64,000 nt of DNA from Rosa chinensis. Lineage: Eukaryota > Streptophyta > Magnoliopsida > Rosales > Rosaceae. A program made the translations under genes and the position numbers. Below the pieces are notes generated by a model. That model made no database searches. It saw nothing but the letters and a program-made list of their open reading frames with translations, and had not been told where the DNA came from. The stretch lies in NCBI RefSeq assembly GCF_002994745.2, contig NC_037092.1, forward strand, positions 85,480,824 through 85,544,823, given 5' to 3'. This document shows, piece by piece, positions 45,480-58,074 of this stretch (positions within the stretch are counted from its first letter, which is position 1; the number at the start of each line of letters is the position of its first letter).

Positions 45480-46973
45480 TAACACTATAACATTGGCATT
45501 GTCTGTGGGAATCAACACAAAAAGCTGTGTCACCTACCGGCTCATGCAGCTCTCCTACCGGCTCATGCATGCAACCATGCAGTGAGGTACTTATCCCTAG
45601 CTCACGCATGCAACCATCCAATGAGGTACTTGTCTATAATTGACCAGCTTGGTCACCTGCCCACAACAACAACTACTCATCACATCATCACATTGCCATG
45701 CAACACACCACTACCCAACTAGGAATCCAGGTCCGGTTACATGTAGTGGTAGACCCGGTCGATCAGAACTGCTAGTCTTGCACAACTCCTCTCATGGCAC
45801 TTGTCTATAATTGACTAATGGGTTCATCTCTTCACCGGCATCACCTAGCCATGTTGACCGGAGTTTTATCGGTAGCACACCAAAACCTTCTCTGAGCACC
45901 CTGGACATATATTTATCTTTGCACCCAGAGCCTGTCCTCGCTCGCACACATGCATCTGCGCGCTCACCAGCCAATGCTCGCTCACAACTTAACGTCCCCG
46001 TGATTCTTTCCCATTCTGACATTTCGAATCTCCGGCACCTGAGACCCAACAACCTCTATAGTTCAATTTCGAGTCTCCGTTACCCGATAACACCTCAACG
46101 GGGTCCTGAAGTCAACCATCATCTTCGGCCCAAGCTGAGTGGCAGACGTCCCGACCGACCTCATCAATCATCGACTTTCAAGATTGGCGACCAGCATTTG
46201 GAACTTCTAAGCTCGCTCGTAGTGGTCGAGCAATAACGTGGTCTAGCACGATCTGACAAGATAAGTCAGCTCGGTGAAGCACCCCGGCAGCTCCACTCAT
46301 TGAGCCGTCCGGTACCACCTAATTTGCTCAGTGCACCCGGCCATGGAGACTCGCGTCCCATGCAGCAGCCTCTTCCCCCTACAAGCATCTCCGTTGTGAA
46401 CACCTAAAAGTCACTCTCTGGGCACCCATGCTCACTGGCATCGTTTCACCTCTTGGTGACCCTCCCCGGCAGCACATATACATCTCGTAACCACTCCAAG
46501 ATCTACTCCCGGCCGAGTTGCGGTTGCCGAGTCTCACTTTCTCATTCCCAGACCCGCCGGGTCCCGTCCTGACAACTCCCACGAATCGATCGAGACCCGT
46601 AATTGGTCCTCCGAATCCGATATATCCAGGTCAACCAACGACTTGCTGAGAGACGAGCTGCTAAAGACTCTTTCGAATCCTAACCCGCAACATCTTGATA
46701 GGCATATTGATTAGGACAGTCATCTCTGAAGTTGTGATCTCTCTTGTGCAAGCGAAGTCGAAGTATTGCTTGATCTCATTGTAGCAAACTAGCAATTACT
46801 CGGTGATATTCACCGTTCACGCCATTCCAAAATAATAATAATAATAATGTTTGGGCACCCAGGCAACAACTACTATGGACACTCAGCCAGTTTAATCCCA
46901 ACAACGGCTGCAAGCGCTACCAGCTAAGTAATCCCAGTCTATCTCAGTTCTTTAGAATTGAATTCATGCCTCT
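45480..46973 (+). other. Unassigned, higher-GC sequence; possible retroelement relic
   Basis: Near 45490 the phrase cattggcattgtctgtgggaa resembles the region just after the LTR in some Gypsy elements. Short phrases repeat (catgcaaccat.caatgaggtact, cttgtctataattgac). An ORF at 45811-46236 (141 codons) has no recognisable domain. An (aat)n tract lies at about 46829-46848. Base composition differs from both neighbours. Confidence 0.35.
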
Positions 46974-46976
46974 ACA

Positions 46977-49363
46977 CACTACAGGAAAACTGATTACTCA
47001 CGACGCGAGATTAAATGTACGCTGTGAATGGGTATCATTTACGACTTGCATATAAATGCACGCTATAAATGATAATTTTTTGAACATTTTTACGGCATAC
47101 ACTATATGCGCGCCATTAAACTTGAAATTTTGTGTTCTTTAACTGTGTTTCCTGTTGTATGCCGTGGTTGTTCGAACTTCGAAAAGCGCCCTACCAAAAA
47201 TTAAACTTCCTCTCCTCTCTTTCTCTCCCCCCTCCTCCTCCTCCTCTCAGAGGCTCATTATCTGAAAATCTCCTTTTCAAATTTGATTTCGGGAGTCCGA
47301 TACCGGCGATGCAGGAAGATCTGCCGGAGGCACAGCGATATCCAGAAATCCGACGCCGTTACTGCGATGGTCCTCAGAGCCGAAGAACAAAGGCAACTAC
47401 AGCTCGTTGAACGACCTCTTTGAAGCAATCGATTAGTGTAAGCTTCAAGAACCTTCGGTTCCGTTCAATTTCCGTTACGTACTTCGATTTTACATTTTTA
47501 TCATTTCGCACTGGTAATTGATTTCAATGAATTTTCAAATTCCTGATGGATTTTCTTAGTTTTTGTGGAACTCGCCGGAATTGAGTTTGTTTGTTCACAA
47601 TTTTATGATTAGAAGTAAATTTCAAGCTAAAATTGCTTCAGAAGTGACTAAATCGGAGTTATAATGGAGCGATGAGATTTGTGTGCAGTGATTTCTCAGG
47701 GAATCAATGTCGGAGATGTTTAGAAGCTTCAGGACGCAGGGATATACACCTGCAATGGCTTGATCATGCACACCAAGAATGTAAAGCCAACTTAACCTCT
47801 GAATTTTTGAAACTGTAAATGTTCAAGTTGGATGTCCTTACTATGATTGTGTTTTTGCAGAACTTGACTGGAATTAAAGGTTTATGTGAGGTCAAAGTCT
47901 ATAAGATTTGTGAAGCTGCTGAGAAGATTGTGGTTAGTGCTCAAATTCTGTTGCGGTCTTGTACTAAGTCTGGTATTTGGTCTAGCTGCAAAAATGGTTG
48001 AAGAGCCATTCAGACTTCTGGTAAAGATTTCAGTACTTTACTCCCTCAGTTGGGTCGGATCCCTTTTTTTTCTTTATCTTTGTTTCCTCCCTTAATTATA
48101 CAAGAGTTTTATTTTATTTAAGATCTGCATGGCTTTTAATACATATGGAATTGACCATTCTGTTGGATAATATCTTCCCATAATTATTACTTTGCTTCCA
48201 GTTCAACTTACATTCATGATTCAAGGTATATATTTTGTTTAGGTTGCCAATGTGAATTGTGTGTCCCTAGAGTCATTGCCAAAGTATATATTCATGATTC
48301 AACTTTGCTATACTGCTTCTGATTTTTAATCTTGTTTTGTTTTCAGATAATGAATTTTATGTGTGCTTGCTATCCATCATATCGTTCTTTACATAGGCCA
48401 AGTAAAAATGGGACACTTGAAGGTTAGCCTTTCTTATAACAGTCTGGATCTCCATAATTGACACCATTTGTATTTCACATTCTTTTTTTTTTTCCTTCAC
48501 TTTATCTTTGTTTCCTCCCTTAATTAGTCTATATTTTCTGGAGGAGTTCTTTCCATATTTCGTAGTAAGAAATGATGCCTCCCTGTATTGACAGTTGGGG
48601 AAAACGAAATTCTTGATGCTAAAACTGGTTTACCAAGCAAGAGGCGACGTAGTACCAAGACTGTTAAAAGTGCAGAAATCATCATTTAACAGGTGTGCCC
48701 ATCTGTATATTAGTATCTATTTCTTTGATTTTTTTTTCTTTCATGTGATCCCAATATTACAATGTCAGGTGGTTTCACCTTTTCTTAGAAAATGAAAGTT
48801 GAGATAAGGTAAGTTAAATTTCCACTGTAAAGTTGGAACAATTTTATATTACCTTTACCTCTGTGTTACAATTCATTGAACTAACATGAATCAACAACCA
48901 TATCTTTGTTTCTTTGCAGTTAAGGATACTTCAATATGCACTGGTTGAGTTTATGTTGGTTTGGCCGACTTTGTTCTGTACCATTTTTGTTTTTCAATTT
49001 ATATGTTCTGTACCAACTCCATCTTGTGGAGTTGTTGAGTGGAGCAAGTGGATAATATGATGAGTTTTCCTGCTTGAAGATCAGAATTGTTTCCAAGTGT
49101 TTCAGCAACTTACAAATCACAGATTGTATAAAACTAATAATTTGCATTATAAACTATAAACCCGCAAGTAGAAGCAGTATTAGGAATACTTTGGACATAA
49201 TCAAGATTCAAGAACTAACCGAGATTTGGTATTGCTGTGGCAATATTATGAATTTGACTGCTTCTCAAACTTGGCTATTGTAGAGTCAACCAGTTTCTTA
49301 TATTAACTGCCTTTCAAAATATCAAGTTGCAATGTCTCAGTTCTGATTTGTTCAACTCTGATT

Positions 49364-49404
<41 letters not shown>

Positions 49405-49948
49405 GTGGTATAGCGTGTAGGAGGTTCAAAAGTCATGTTATGCTGCTTGAAGCCCTATTGAGAGGAGTGGCACCAATGTTGACAGCAATAGGTTTGGTTC
49501 CATCATTTCTAGCAACAGATTGAGTTCATATGTTTGTTTTAGTGAATAGGTTGAAAGCTAGAATGCAATTTTCTGTAGATTAGGATCAATAGGTATTGTG
49601 ATTATGTATGTATCCTTATACTTCAAATGATTTTGTAATTGAAGTGGATTATTAACATTCAATGAAGTGTTCATTTCTTTGTTCTACTCTTAGTTTTGTT
49701 ATGCATGTTTTCTTGGCAAGAAATAAATTGATATATTTTTTTTAAATCAAAATGACATTTACGGCGTGCAATGCCTGTTGTAAAATTCAAAGTATTCACG
49801 ATGTTCAGATTGCACACCGTAAATTTATGCACGTCGTAAAATAAAAGTTCCATTAACGACGCGGTTTTTAAGGGCCTGTTTTTGCACGCCGTAAAAAGTC
49901 ATTTACGGCATATTTTGCGCGCCGTAAATGACATTTTTTCCTGTAGTG
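46977..49948 (+). mobile_element. CACTA transposon 2 (non-autonomous, carries DMC1 exons)
   Basis: The left end is CACTACAGGAAAA and the right end is its inverse (tttttcctgtagtg). The flanking target duplication is ACA (46974-46976 and 49949-49951). Subterminal repeats of the type (c/t)atttacggc / gccgtaaatg occur at both ends. No transposase is seen. The interior contains DMC1 exons and an exon-like piece at about 48595-48688 (GENEILDAKTGLPSKRRRS), which may be another source. A (TA)n microsatellite lies at 49366-49401. It is a second Pack-CACTA, of a different family from the first. Confidence 0.92.
47367..48030 (+). pseudogene. DMC1: Captured fragment of meiotic recombinase DMC1
   Basis: Exon 1 at 47367 reads MVLRAEEQRQLQLVER; a small deletion then shifts frame to DLFEAID, a TAG follows, then a gtaagc donor. 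Exon 2 (47689 to about 47781), after a gtgcag acceptor, reads SQGINVGDV, a TAG, then KLQDAGIYTCNGLIMHT. Exon 3 (47861 to about 47932), after a ttgcag acceptor, reads NLTGIKGL and KICEAAEKIV. A last piece near 47985-48022 reads LAAKMVEEPFRLL, from a later exon, so several exons are deleted between. DMC1 is the RecA-family strand-exchange protein of meiosis. Introns are retained, so this is a genomic capture. Stops make it non-functional as a protein. Confidence 0.9.
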
Positions 49949-49951
49949 ACA

Positions 49952-50459
49952 TGAATCTATGTTTACTTTATATACAGGCATGTCAGGCATAACACCCTTC
50001 TTACTATGCACACGTACATAATCTGTTTTGATTCCATGTGTCCACATAACAACTTGTTTGACACGTGTTAGAACAGAGTACAATAAGCAATGGATCGAAC
50101 CTCACAATTAATTGTAAACAAATATAATTACGCAATAAGATAACCAACATAATACAACACTAATATATGAACGAAATCGAAATTTGCTTGAAATTAGAAA
50201 GAAGTAATAAGACACTGACTTGATTTGAAATGGATAAAGGCTTGCGTGTAGCAATCTCTTAAGATAGAAATTCGTCCCTACTCTTGTGCTTGTAGTTCCT
50301 TGGAAACCTATCTTGCAGCATACAACTATCAAATTCAAGCCGAAGCACTTCGACTTGAATCCTGACAAACTCTACTATATGTTTCTCTTTAGAAAGAGGG
50401 AGGGGGAGAAGAGCGGAGAAGCGTACATTCTAATTCTTCTTGTGTTATATTTTATTACA
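49952..50459. other. No feature seen between CACTA 2 and the Copia element
   Basis: AT-rich, without a supported ORF. The last bases (ttaca) are the likely left target duplication of the Copia element. Confidence 0.4.
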
Positions 50460-50651
50460 TGTAAAAGTAAAAATGGATTGGAATGGTCTACTCATTTCAT
50501 TCATAACCCCTTTATATAGGGATAGGATTACAATGGAAATATAAATTACATTGATGATACTAAATGCTGATTGAGCTGTGATTTGTAATTGCTTGATTCC
50601 CTCTTAATCTGTTTCTTTGACGAAGGCACATAATGTGCTTTTCCTTTAACA
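50460..50651 (-). repeat. 3' LTR of the minus-strand Copia element
   Basis: 192 bp. On the minus strand it begins TGTTAAAGG and contains CTATATAAAGG as a TATA box. Confidence 0.92.
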
Positions 50652-50856
50652 CTCCTCCTTGTGCCAAGTCAAAGACAAAATGGTGCATGAGTTGTTACCT
50701 CACTAAAAACCTTGCCAAGTAACAATAAAAACCCTGTGGGACAAAAATAAAACTTGGTCGAAGGAAAAGAGCACAACGCACCTTCTACATTTGAGAATGA
50801 CATGTGTGTGTTAGACTCCCCCTGACGTCTACACCTCCCCCTGATCGTTACATTAA

Positions 50857-53800
50857 TCAAGTGAGCTTGGAAAGTCTTCGTATTCCTATGCTTTTCACAT
50901 GTTTCTCAAATGTGGCCTTAGGCAGTGATTTGGTGAACAAATCTGCCACATTCTCCTCAGACCTTACTTGATTCACTTGAATCTTGAGGAGGGTCTGTTG
51001 TTGCTGATTGTAGAACAACTTTGACGATATGTGTTTTATGTTATCACCCTTAATATAACCTAGCTTCATCTGTTCGATGCAAGCTGCATTGTATTCATAA
51101 ATGCAAGTAGGCTCTTCAGTGGTAGAACTCAAACCACTGATCCCTCGAATATGTGCAATGATAGTTCTTAACCATACACACTCACGAACCGCCTCATGTA
51201 CAACAATAATCTCTGAGTGGTTCGAGGAGGTAGCCACAAGTGTTTGCTTGGTTGATCTCCAAGATATCGCCGTGTTCCCATTGGTAAATACATAACCAGT
51301 TTGGGAACGATCTTTATGTGGGTCAGAGACTTACCCAGTATCAGCAAAACCGACCAAAACGTCATTTGGCGTTTTAGTGTAGGGAGTGGTGCTTTCGCCA
51401 TCAACACTTCCTTTAGGGATTGCAGTTCCATCTACGGTCCCTCTTGTCTCTCTGTAGGGAAAGAACAGTCCCAAGTCAATGGTTCCTTTTAGGTATCGAA
51501 AATGTTCTTGATACCATTCCAATGACGCTGCGTTGGCGCTGAGCTAAATCTAGCTAACAAGTTCACTGAGAATGCAATGTCTGGTCGAGTAAATTGGGCT
51601 AAGTACAATAATGCGCCTATTGCACTTAGATAGAGAATTTCAGCTCCCAACACCTTTTCGTCATCTTCCTTTGGACGAAATGGATCTTTCCTTGCATCAA
51701 AACTTCGACCGATCATGGGAGTGCTAGCAGGATGTGCTTTGTCCATGTTATATCGCCTGACTTTTGGACATATGAAGACTAGTGGATTAGTATTTCACAA
51801 ACTCGGTGTTCTAGTTCAAGGCCTAGATAGAATCGAGTTTTCCCAAGACCCTTCATCTCAAATTCGGATTTCAAGTAGCTCGCGGTTTCTCTTATTTCAT
51901 CAAAGTACCTATTATGTTCATATCATCGACATATACTGCTACAATTGCAAATCTGAAACTTGTTTTCTTTATGAATACGCAGGGGCATAATTCATCGTTC
52001 TTATATCCCTTCCCAATCAAGTAGTCACTTAGACGGGTATACCACATATGTCTGGATTGTTTCAATCCGTAAAGTGAGCGTTTCAACCTAGTTGCAAACG
52101 CACTCCGTGGTTTAGAGTCACTTGGCTTGGGTAATGTAAGGTCATCAGGCACTTTCTTATATATCTTTGAATCTAGATCCCCATAGAGATATGCAGTAAC
52201 CACATCCATGAGCTGCATTTCCAGTCCTTCGGAAATTACTAAGCTAACTAAGTAGCGGAACGTTATAACGTCCATTACAGGAGAGAATGTCTCCTCGTAG
52301 TCAATTCCAGGGCGTTGTGAGAAACCTTGCGCCACAAGGCGAGCCTTGTACCTTAGAACTTCATTCTTCTCATTACGCTTTTTGACAAAGGTCTATTTAT
52401 GTCCTACAGGCTTTACACTTGGTGGGGTTAGCACTACCGGACCAAATACCTGTCTCTTTGTCAGAGAATCTAATTCTACCTGGATTGATTAATTCCATTT
52501 AGGCCAATCTGCTTTTTGTTGACATTTTTCAACAGAGCGTGGTTTGATATCATCGTGCTCTATGATTCCTTGAGCAACAGTATATATCATCAATGTGTAT
52601 GGAAGAACTTTCTATCAACTCATACGCACTCTCGTAATCCTTTGAGATTTCTTTGTTTTCTGGAATCATTTCAAACATCGGAGCGTCCTCCAGTATTGAT
52701 TCATGGACATAACTATAATCAGAGACAATCTCATGAGAGGGATTCTATACATTGATGATTGGTTTGTGCCTTACTCACCCTCTTCTTCCTTGGGTGAGTG
52801 TCAATCGAACCAAGTGACCTCCCCTTCTTCCTTGGGGAGCCACAGCCTCAACCACACCTCCACTAAGTGCGGTTGCAGTGCCTCTATCTGCGGCACCGTG
52901 CCCCTTGTTGGGGACTTATAACCTTGCAGGCACATTTGCAGCCATTATATGTGATCTCCTCACTTTTGCGGTATCAGTAAACGTATCAGGCATCGAATCT
53001 GCTACGTTCTGAATATCGATTATTCTTTTCACTTCACTTTCACATTGTGAAGTGTGGGAATCAAAATGAGACAGAGTGGGGACAAACCACGGCAATTCCT
53101 GTCGTTCCCTTGGAAAATCCTTTTTCCTATCTCCCCCTAACGACGGGAAGACTGTCTCATCAAAGTGACAATCCGCAAATCTAGCAGTAGAGAGATCGCC
53201 TGTCAAGGGTTCCAAATAGCGGATAATGGTTGGGGATTCGTATCCAACATAAATACTTAATTGTCTCTGAGGACCCAGTGTAGTGCGCTGTGGGGGCGCA
53301 ATAGGCACATATATTGCTCAACCAGATATGCGTAAGTGTGAAATGTCAAGCTTATATCCAGTTACCAACTGGTACGTAGAAAATGGTTGGCTAGCAGTGG
53401 GTCTGAAACGAATAAGTAAAGCTGCGTGCAATATTGCATAACCCCATGCAGATATAGGCAGGTTGGTGCGCATAACCAATGCCCTAGCCACCATCTGTAG
53501 CCTTTTGATGGTGGCTTCTGTGAGACCATTTTGTGTATGCACATGGGGTACAGGATGCTCTACATCGATCCAAGTAGATATGCAATAATCATAAAATGCT
53601 TTTGATGTAAACTCTCCAGCATTATCAAGCCTTATATACTTGATAGGGTGATCAGGGTGGTGAGCCCTTAAACGTATAATCTGTGCTAGGAGTATTGCAG
53701 CATTTCTTGTGGACTATTAAACGACATGTGACCAGATTGTCGAAGCATCCACCAGAACCATAAAGTACTTGAATGGTCCGCATTCTGGATGGATAGGTCC

Positions 53801-54540
53801 ACAGACATCTCTTTGTATCCGTTGTAAGAATGGAATGTTTTGTTTTGTATCTTTAGCATAGGAAGGTCTCGATCATGTTTTTACTAAAGAGCAGGCTTTG
53901 CAAAATGAGTGATATGCCTTTGAAATAGTCAATGAGGCATAATGGGAGGGAGGTAGTGCTTCTGGTACTTCAGAAAGCAATGACTGCATTTGAGCAATCC
54001 TAGAACCGACACCTTGCAATGTGGCGGATTTTTCTCCAATTTGTCACTCGAAAGAAGGGATGTCCGTGTGAGTTCTTGAAAAATACGGATCATCATGTCA
54101 CGACCTCGGTGCCATAGGCGGTCATGCAAAAGCCTATATGAGTCAGTGTCCCACATTTCATTGTTGGTGACAGTATAGGATTCAATGATCTGAATCGTAG
54201 TGAGGTACAGTCCACTAAATTGACTCATAAGTTTCTCTAAGATGTGTTTCCTTCCACAGTCATTAGATGTAATATCAAGGTATTCAGTTCCATTCTCACA
54301 GTGTGTTTTTACTGGATAATCGTTGGCACAAATAGCTTTGAAACCTTAACAAGGTTCGATTAGCTCTTGGTGCATATAGAGCGTCTGTGACTTGAAATGT
54401 TGCGCCATTACGTAGCAAAAATTTGGCAGTTCCTCGCCATTTTATTAGTTTTGATAATCCAATCATCGTAGTCACAGAGGAATTATAACTCATATTCTTT
54501 AGAGTATTTCTATTTGCATAGAATGGTATTCTTTTCATTC
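50857..54540 (-). pseudogene. Copia pol remnants (protease/integrase, RT, RNase H)
   Basis: In coding order: a protease-integrase linker piece (54538-54296, GATFQVTDALYAP), the GAG-pre-integrase region (54228-53929, LLHDRLWHRGRDMMIRI), integrase C-terminal pieces (53544-53318, GLTEATIKRLQMVARAL; 53308-52916, YVGYESPTIIRYLEP), RT (52335-51892, AQGFSQRPGIDYEETFSPV, LKRSLYGLKQS, and catalytic AVYVDDMNIIG), the RT-RNase H link (51746-51489, GALLYLAQFTRPDIAF) and RNase H (51237-50857, VRECVWLRTII, HISSKLF, VADLFTKSLPK). Frames change between these pieces and the catalytic integrase core is poorly preserved, so no functional pol can be made from this copy. Confidence 0.88.
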
Positions 54541-54819
54541 TAATAATTTTTCTCTAGATGTATTGCTTTACATCTTTATATTGCAATTTCGAACCATGTA
54601 AATATGTGTATAGTAAATAAATTTGAATAAATTCAGTGCTTCAGAATAAAATTTAAAATTTATTAATAAGCCAACGATAATCAAATCAAGGTCTTGTTCA
54701 GAAATCTTATTCATCAATCCATGATTGAAAATAAACTTTAAGACTAAAACAATAGTCTAAGTAAAAGTGAGGCATTATGCCTTCACAACTGTCTTTGGAA
54801 AATAAATAGATAAAGCAGG

Positions 54820-55894
54820 TCAGTCAAAATCTAGTGCATCCATTAACTGAGCAAGTTCCTTGTTGCTATTGAGGTCTGCAATTGTGAGGTTGACATTTGG
54901 GTCATGGCCTCCTTCTTCCATATAGTGAGTTGCTTGTTCCTTAGACCCCCCATATCTCTTGTAATTGGCTGCTACTCTGTTGCTTGCTTGGCAGTTCTTG
55001 TACCAATGCCCAATGACTCCACACCTATAGCATGGTTCATTGCCAACTCTATTCTGTTTGATTGAAGGGTTCTTAGGTGCCCTTTGCACCTTGTTTCCAT
55101 GACCACTAGGGCCAGTGCCACCATCTCTGCGCCATACATTGGGAGGGCCTCCACGGCCCATATCATGACCCCCATGTCCCTTGCCACGTGGTGCATTATT
55201 GTCACGTGGGTAGGGATCAGCACGTCCAACCCCCTTTGCATTGGGGTTCGTTCCACCTTTCCCTTTGCCATAATTAGCCTCAGGAATTTTCTTTGTCCCA
55301 ACAGGCCTGACATTGTTGTTCAAATGAACCTCATTATGCCTCTCAGCCACTTGCAGTAGGTTGATCAGCTTGTTCAAGGTTGTGATTCTTTTGTTATCAT
55401 ACTCCAGCCTATACTGGTTCGCTAGTATAATTGCTGAAGTAGGAAAAATGGAAAGAGTCTTCTGGATCATATCATTTTCTGTGAGTTCCTTTCCACATAA
55501 ATTTAGACGTGCTTTTAGGCGTAACATATCCTTGTTGAAGTCATTTACCCTTTTATAGTCAAGCAAGCGGATTTCATTCCACTGAACAGTCAGTTCTGGG
55601 GCAATGTGTCATGAATGTTCCAAAACGTCCCTTAAGGGCATCCCACAGTTCTTTGGGTGTCTTCAACTGAAGGTATTCCCAGCGGAGGCTAGGATCAATA
55701 TGTCGCCTTAGAAACATTAAGGCATTTGCTTTCACCTTATCAGACGGTCCATCGTCTTTGGGGTCAGTGGGAGTTTTGATGGTGGCAGTGTAGTCTCTTG
55801 CCACAAAGGCAGTTTCTACATCGAAAACCCAACGGTGGTACTCAAGTCCGTCTGAGTCCAAAATGTCAAACTCAAGTCGAGTTGGATCAGCCAT
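54820..55894 (-). pseudogene. Copia gag, one frameshift
   Basis: ATG at 55894-55892 (MADPTRLEFDILDSDGLEYH). The N-terminal gag domain (KELWDALKGRF) is lost into a wrong frame near 55615, with a stop at 55574. The remainder continues from about 55600 to 54820 in another frame (YKRVNDFNKDMLRLKARLN). A Gly/Arg-rich stretch and a CCHC zinc knuckle (CYRCGVIGHWYKNC) precede a C-terminal acidic tail. Confidence 0.88.
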
Positions 55895-57570
55895 CTACAT
55901 AAACAAGAGAGAAGAAATAAATTACGCAGTCATAAAGACATCCACGTGAATTATTTTCCAAACGTATGAATTAGATTTCAAGACCAAGATTCGTAATGGT
56001 CACATTTTTTTCGTTGCTATGTGAAAATACTTTATCACAGTAAGTGTGTGTATAATGCGCATGAGTTTTATCATGGCCAAACGATATTGATATGTTGCAT
56101 TAAAAATAATCATAGCATATTTAAACATAGCATATATAAAGATAACCTACATGGCTTGCTCAAATTTCACAAATATACAACAAATTATATACTACACATA
56201 ATAATAGCAATAATATAGCATGCGTAAAAATAAAATATAAACAATAGCATCATTAATGGCATGCTTAGGAATAACTATATAAACGTAAATAAAATTCACA
56301 AAACATGCTCAGAATTGCATAAATAATATATAACAAAAAATATATATGGCATGTTCAAAATAAAGTATAAACTATAGCATAATTAAAACATGCTTAAACA
56401 TAATTATGTAAAACATAAATAACAAAACATGCTTAAAAAGATCAAAATTATCTAACTAAACATGCTCAAAAGTTTTAATTATAAATAATGAAAATATGCC
56501 ATAGCATGAAAATAAATAAAAGAGAACATACTTGGTCACGAGAAAATAAAACAATCCTAGCGCACGCGAGTGTTGATGCAGGCGTGCGTAGCGATGTTTT
56601 TTTTTTTCGGGTTCTGCTGGACCTGCTGATTTGTTGGGCTGAGAAGTAGCACTTTTTTTTTTCTCTGGGCCTGATCTTTACTTTGGACCTCCTCCTTTTT
56701 TTTCTTTTCTTTCTCTATTTTTTTTTCTGGCCTGCTAGCCCTTTTTTTTTTTTTCCTTGGGCCATAGGGCCTTTTTTTCTTCTTCTTTTTTTCTGAGTTG
56801 CAGGGCCCCCTTTTGTTTTTCTGGCCGGCTCTTGCTTTGGGCCAGATCCGCTCCTTTTTGTTTCTTCTTTTTTTTTTTTTTTTGAATTGGGTCCTTACTT
56901 TGGCCCGGGTCGAATTTTTTCTTTGCTTTTTTTTGTTCGCTCCCTTCTTCTTCTGCGTCTTCTTTCCTCTCTCCTTCTGCTGGTTTGGTTTTCTGGGTTA
57001 CAGGTGGTGGTTTGCAGATGGAGGCTGCGCTGGCAAGTAGGAAAGGGGCAGTAGCGGAGGCTAGATCGAAGGCTCGATCTTGAGCTGGGCTCGTGTGGGC
57101 TGCTGCAAGGTGGGGAGGAGACCAGACGGGGATGGGCGATGCGCTGGGATCGGTGGCCGCTAGGATTGGTGGGCTGCAGGTTTGCCGGCTGGGTTGCTGC
57201 AGGGATCGGTCTGGACGTGAAGGTGATGGGCTGCCGGAGGCCGGTCTGGCCTGCGAGGACGTGCGCTAGGTGCTACAAGTGATCGATCCGACTTGGCTGC
57301 AGGTGATCGATCCGACTGGGCTGCAGGTGATATATGAGGGAGGTAGGGTCTGCACAGAGGTGTGGGCTGCAGGTGGTGTGGGGCTTGGCCGCTGGAAGAA
57401 GGCGATGTGGGTTGGCTGATCGATCTGCAAAATTTTTTTTTTTTTTTTGTTTGGTGGCAGCAGAAGAAGAAAATATCTTTTCTTCTAGGGTTTGTTTCTT
57501 TTCGTTAGAAAGAAAACTAGAAAATTAATATTTTTTCTGTTAGCTATTTGCTCTGAGCGTGTTGATAACG
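55895..57570 (-). other. Long leader of the Copia element
   Basis: This lies between the 5' LTR and gag. 55980-56520 is very AT-rich with repeated aaacatgct / catgcttaaa phrases. 56590-56960 alternates oligo-T runs with gggcc-type phrases. 57000-57420 is G-rich and contains a 24-bp minisatellite (gtgatcgatccgact.ggctgcag at 57279 and 57303). No coding is supported. Confidence 0.6.
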
Positions 57571-57762
57571 TGTAAAAGTAAAAATGGATTGGAATGGTCT
57601 ACTCATTTCATTCATAACCCCTTTATATAGGGATAGGATTACAACGGAAATATAAATTACATTGATGATACTAAATGCTGATTGAGCTGTGATTTGTAAT
57701 TGCTTGATTTCCTCTTAATCTGTTTCTTTGACGAAGGCACATAATGTGCTTTTCTTTTAACA
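57571..57762 (-). repeat. 5' LTR of the minus-strand Copia element
   Basis: 192 bp, differing from 50460-50651 at three positions. Confidence 0.92.
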
Positions 57763-58074
57763 ATACATTAATCTACTATTAGTTAATATCATAATGCACA
57801 ATAATAATGCGATTAATGTGGGTTTCAATTGACAATATTCAACTGTGTTTTCCTATAGTACATCAATCTATTATTAATTAATATTAACTTCTCGGGTGGC
57901 AATAATAATGCGAGTATGTGGTTGTTAATTTCTACTAGAGGGGGAAAACTCACAATGATAGGCTTGCTATGAGGCATCCCACTGTCGTATGGCTCAGCTT
58001 CTGTGCCTTTCTGTTCTTCACCAAAAACAAGACCATCGTTCCCATCATTACCACATTAATCCTTGGGTTTGTCT
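57763..58074. other. AT-rich flank with a diverged 94-bp duplication
   Basis: atacattaatctactattag (57763) and gtacatcaatctattatta (about 57857) start two similar units that both end near aataataatgcga. No gene is seen here. Confidence 0.4.

Larger units (their letters stand above)
50460..57762 (-). mobile_element. Ty1/Copia LTR retrotransposon, minus strand, heavily broken coding
   Basis: Two 192-bp LTRs (50460-50651 and 57571-57762) differ at only three sites, all transitions. The flanks ttaca and ataca form a near-perfect target duplication. In element orientation, the 57571-57762 LTR is 5' and is followed by cgttatcaacacgctc, a primer-site region resembling that of many plant Copia elements. 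Gag and pol are recognisable, but pol is fragmented by at least eight frameshifts or stops. There is an unusually long leader of about 1.7 kb. Confidence 0.92.

Noticed and set aside
45811..46236. 141-codon plus-strand ORF and an opposing minus-strand ORF
   Set aside because: No recognisable motif; high-GC sequence gives long open frames on both strands by chance. Left as unassigned sequence.
49366..49401. (TA)n tract as a regulatory or replication feature
   Set aside because: A plain AT dinucleotide microsatellite; nothing around it indicates function.
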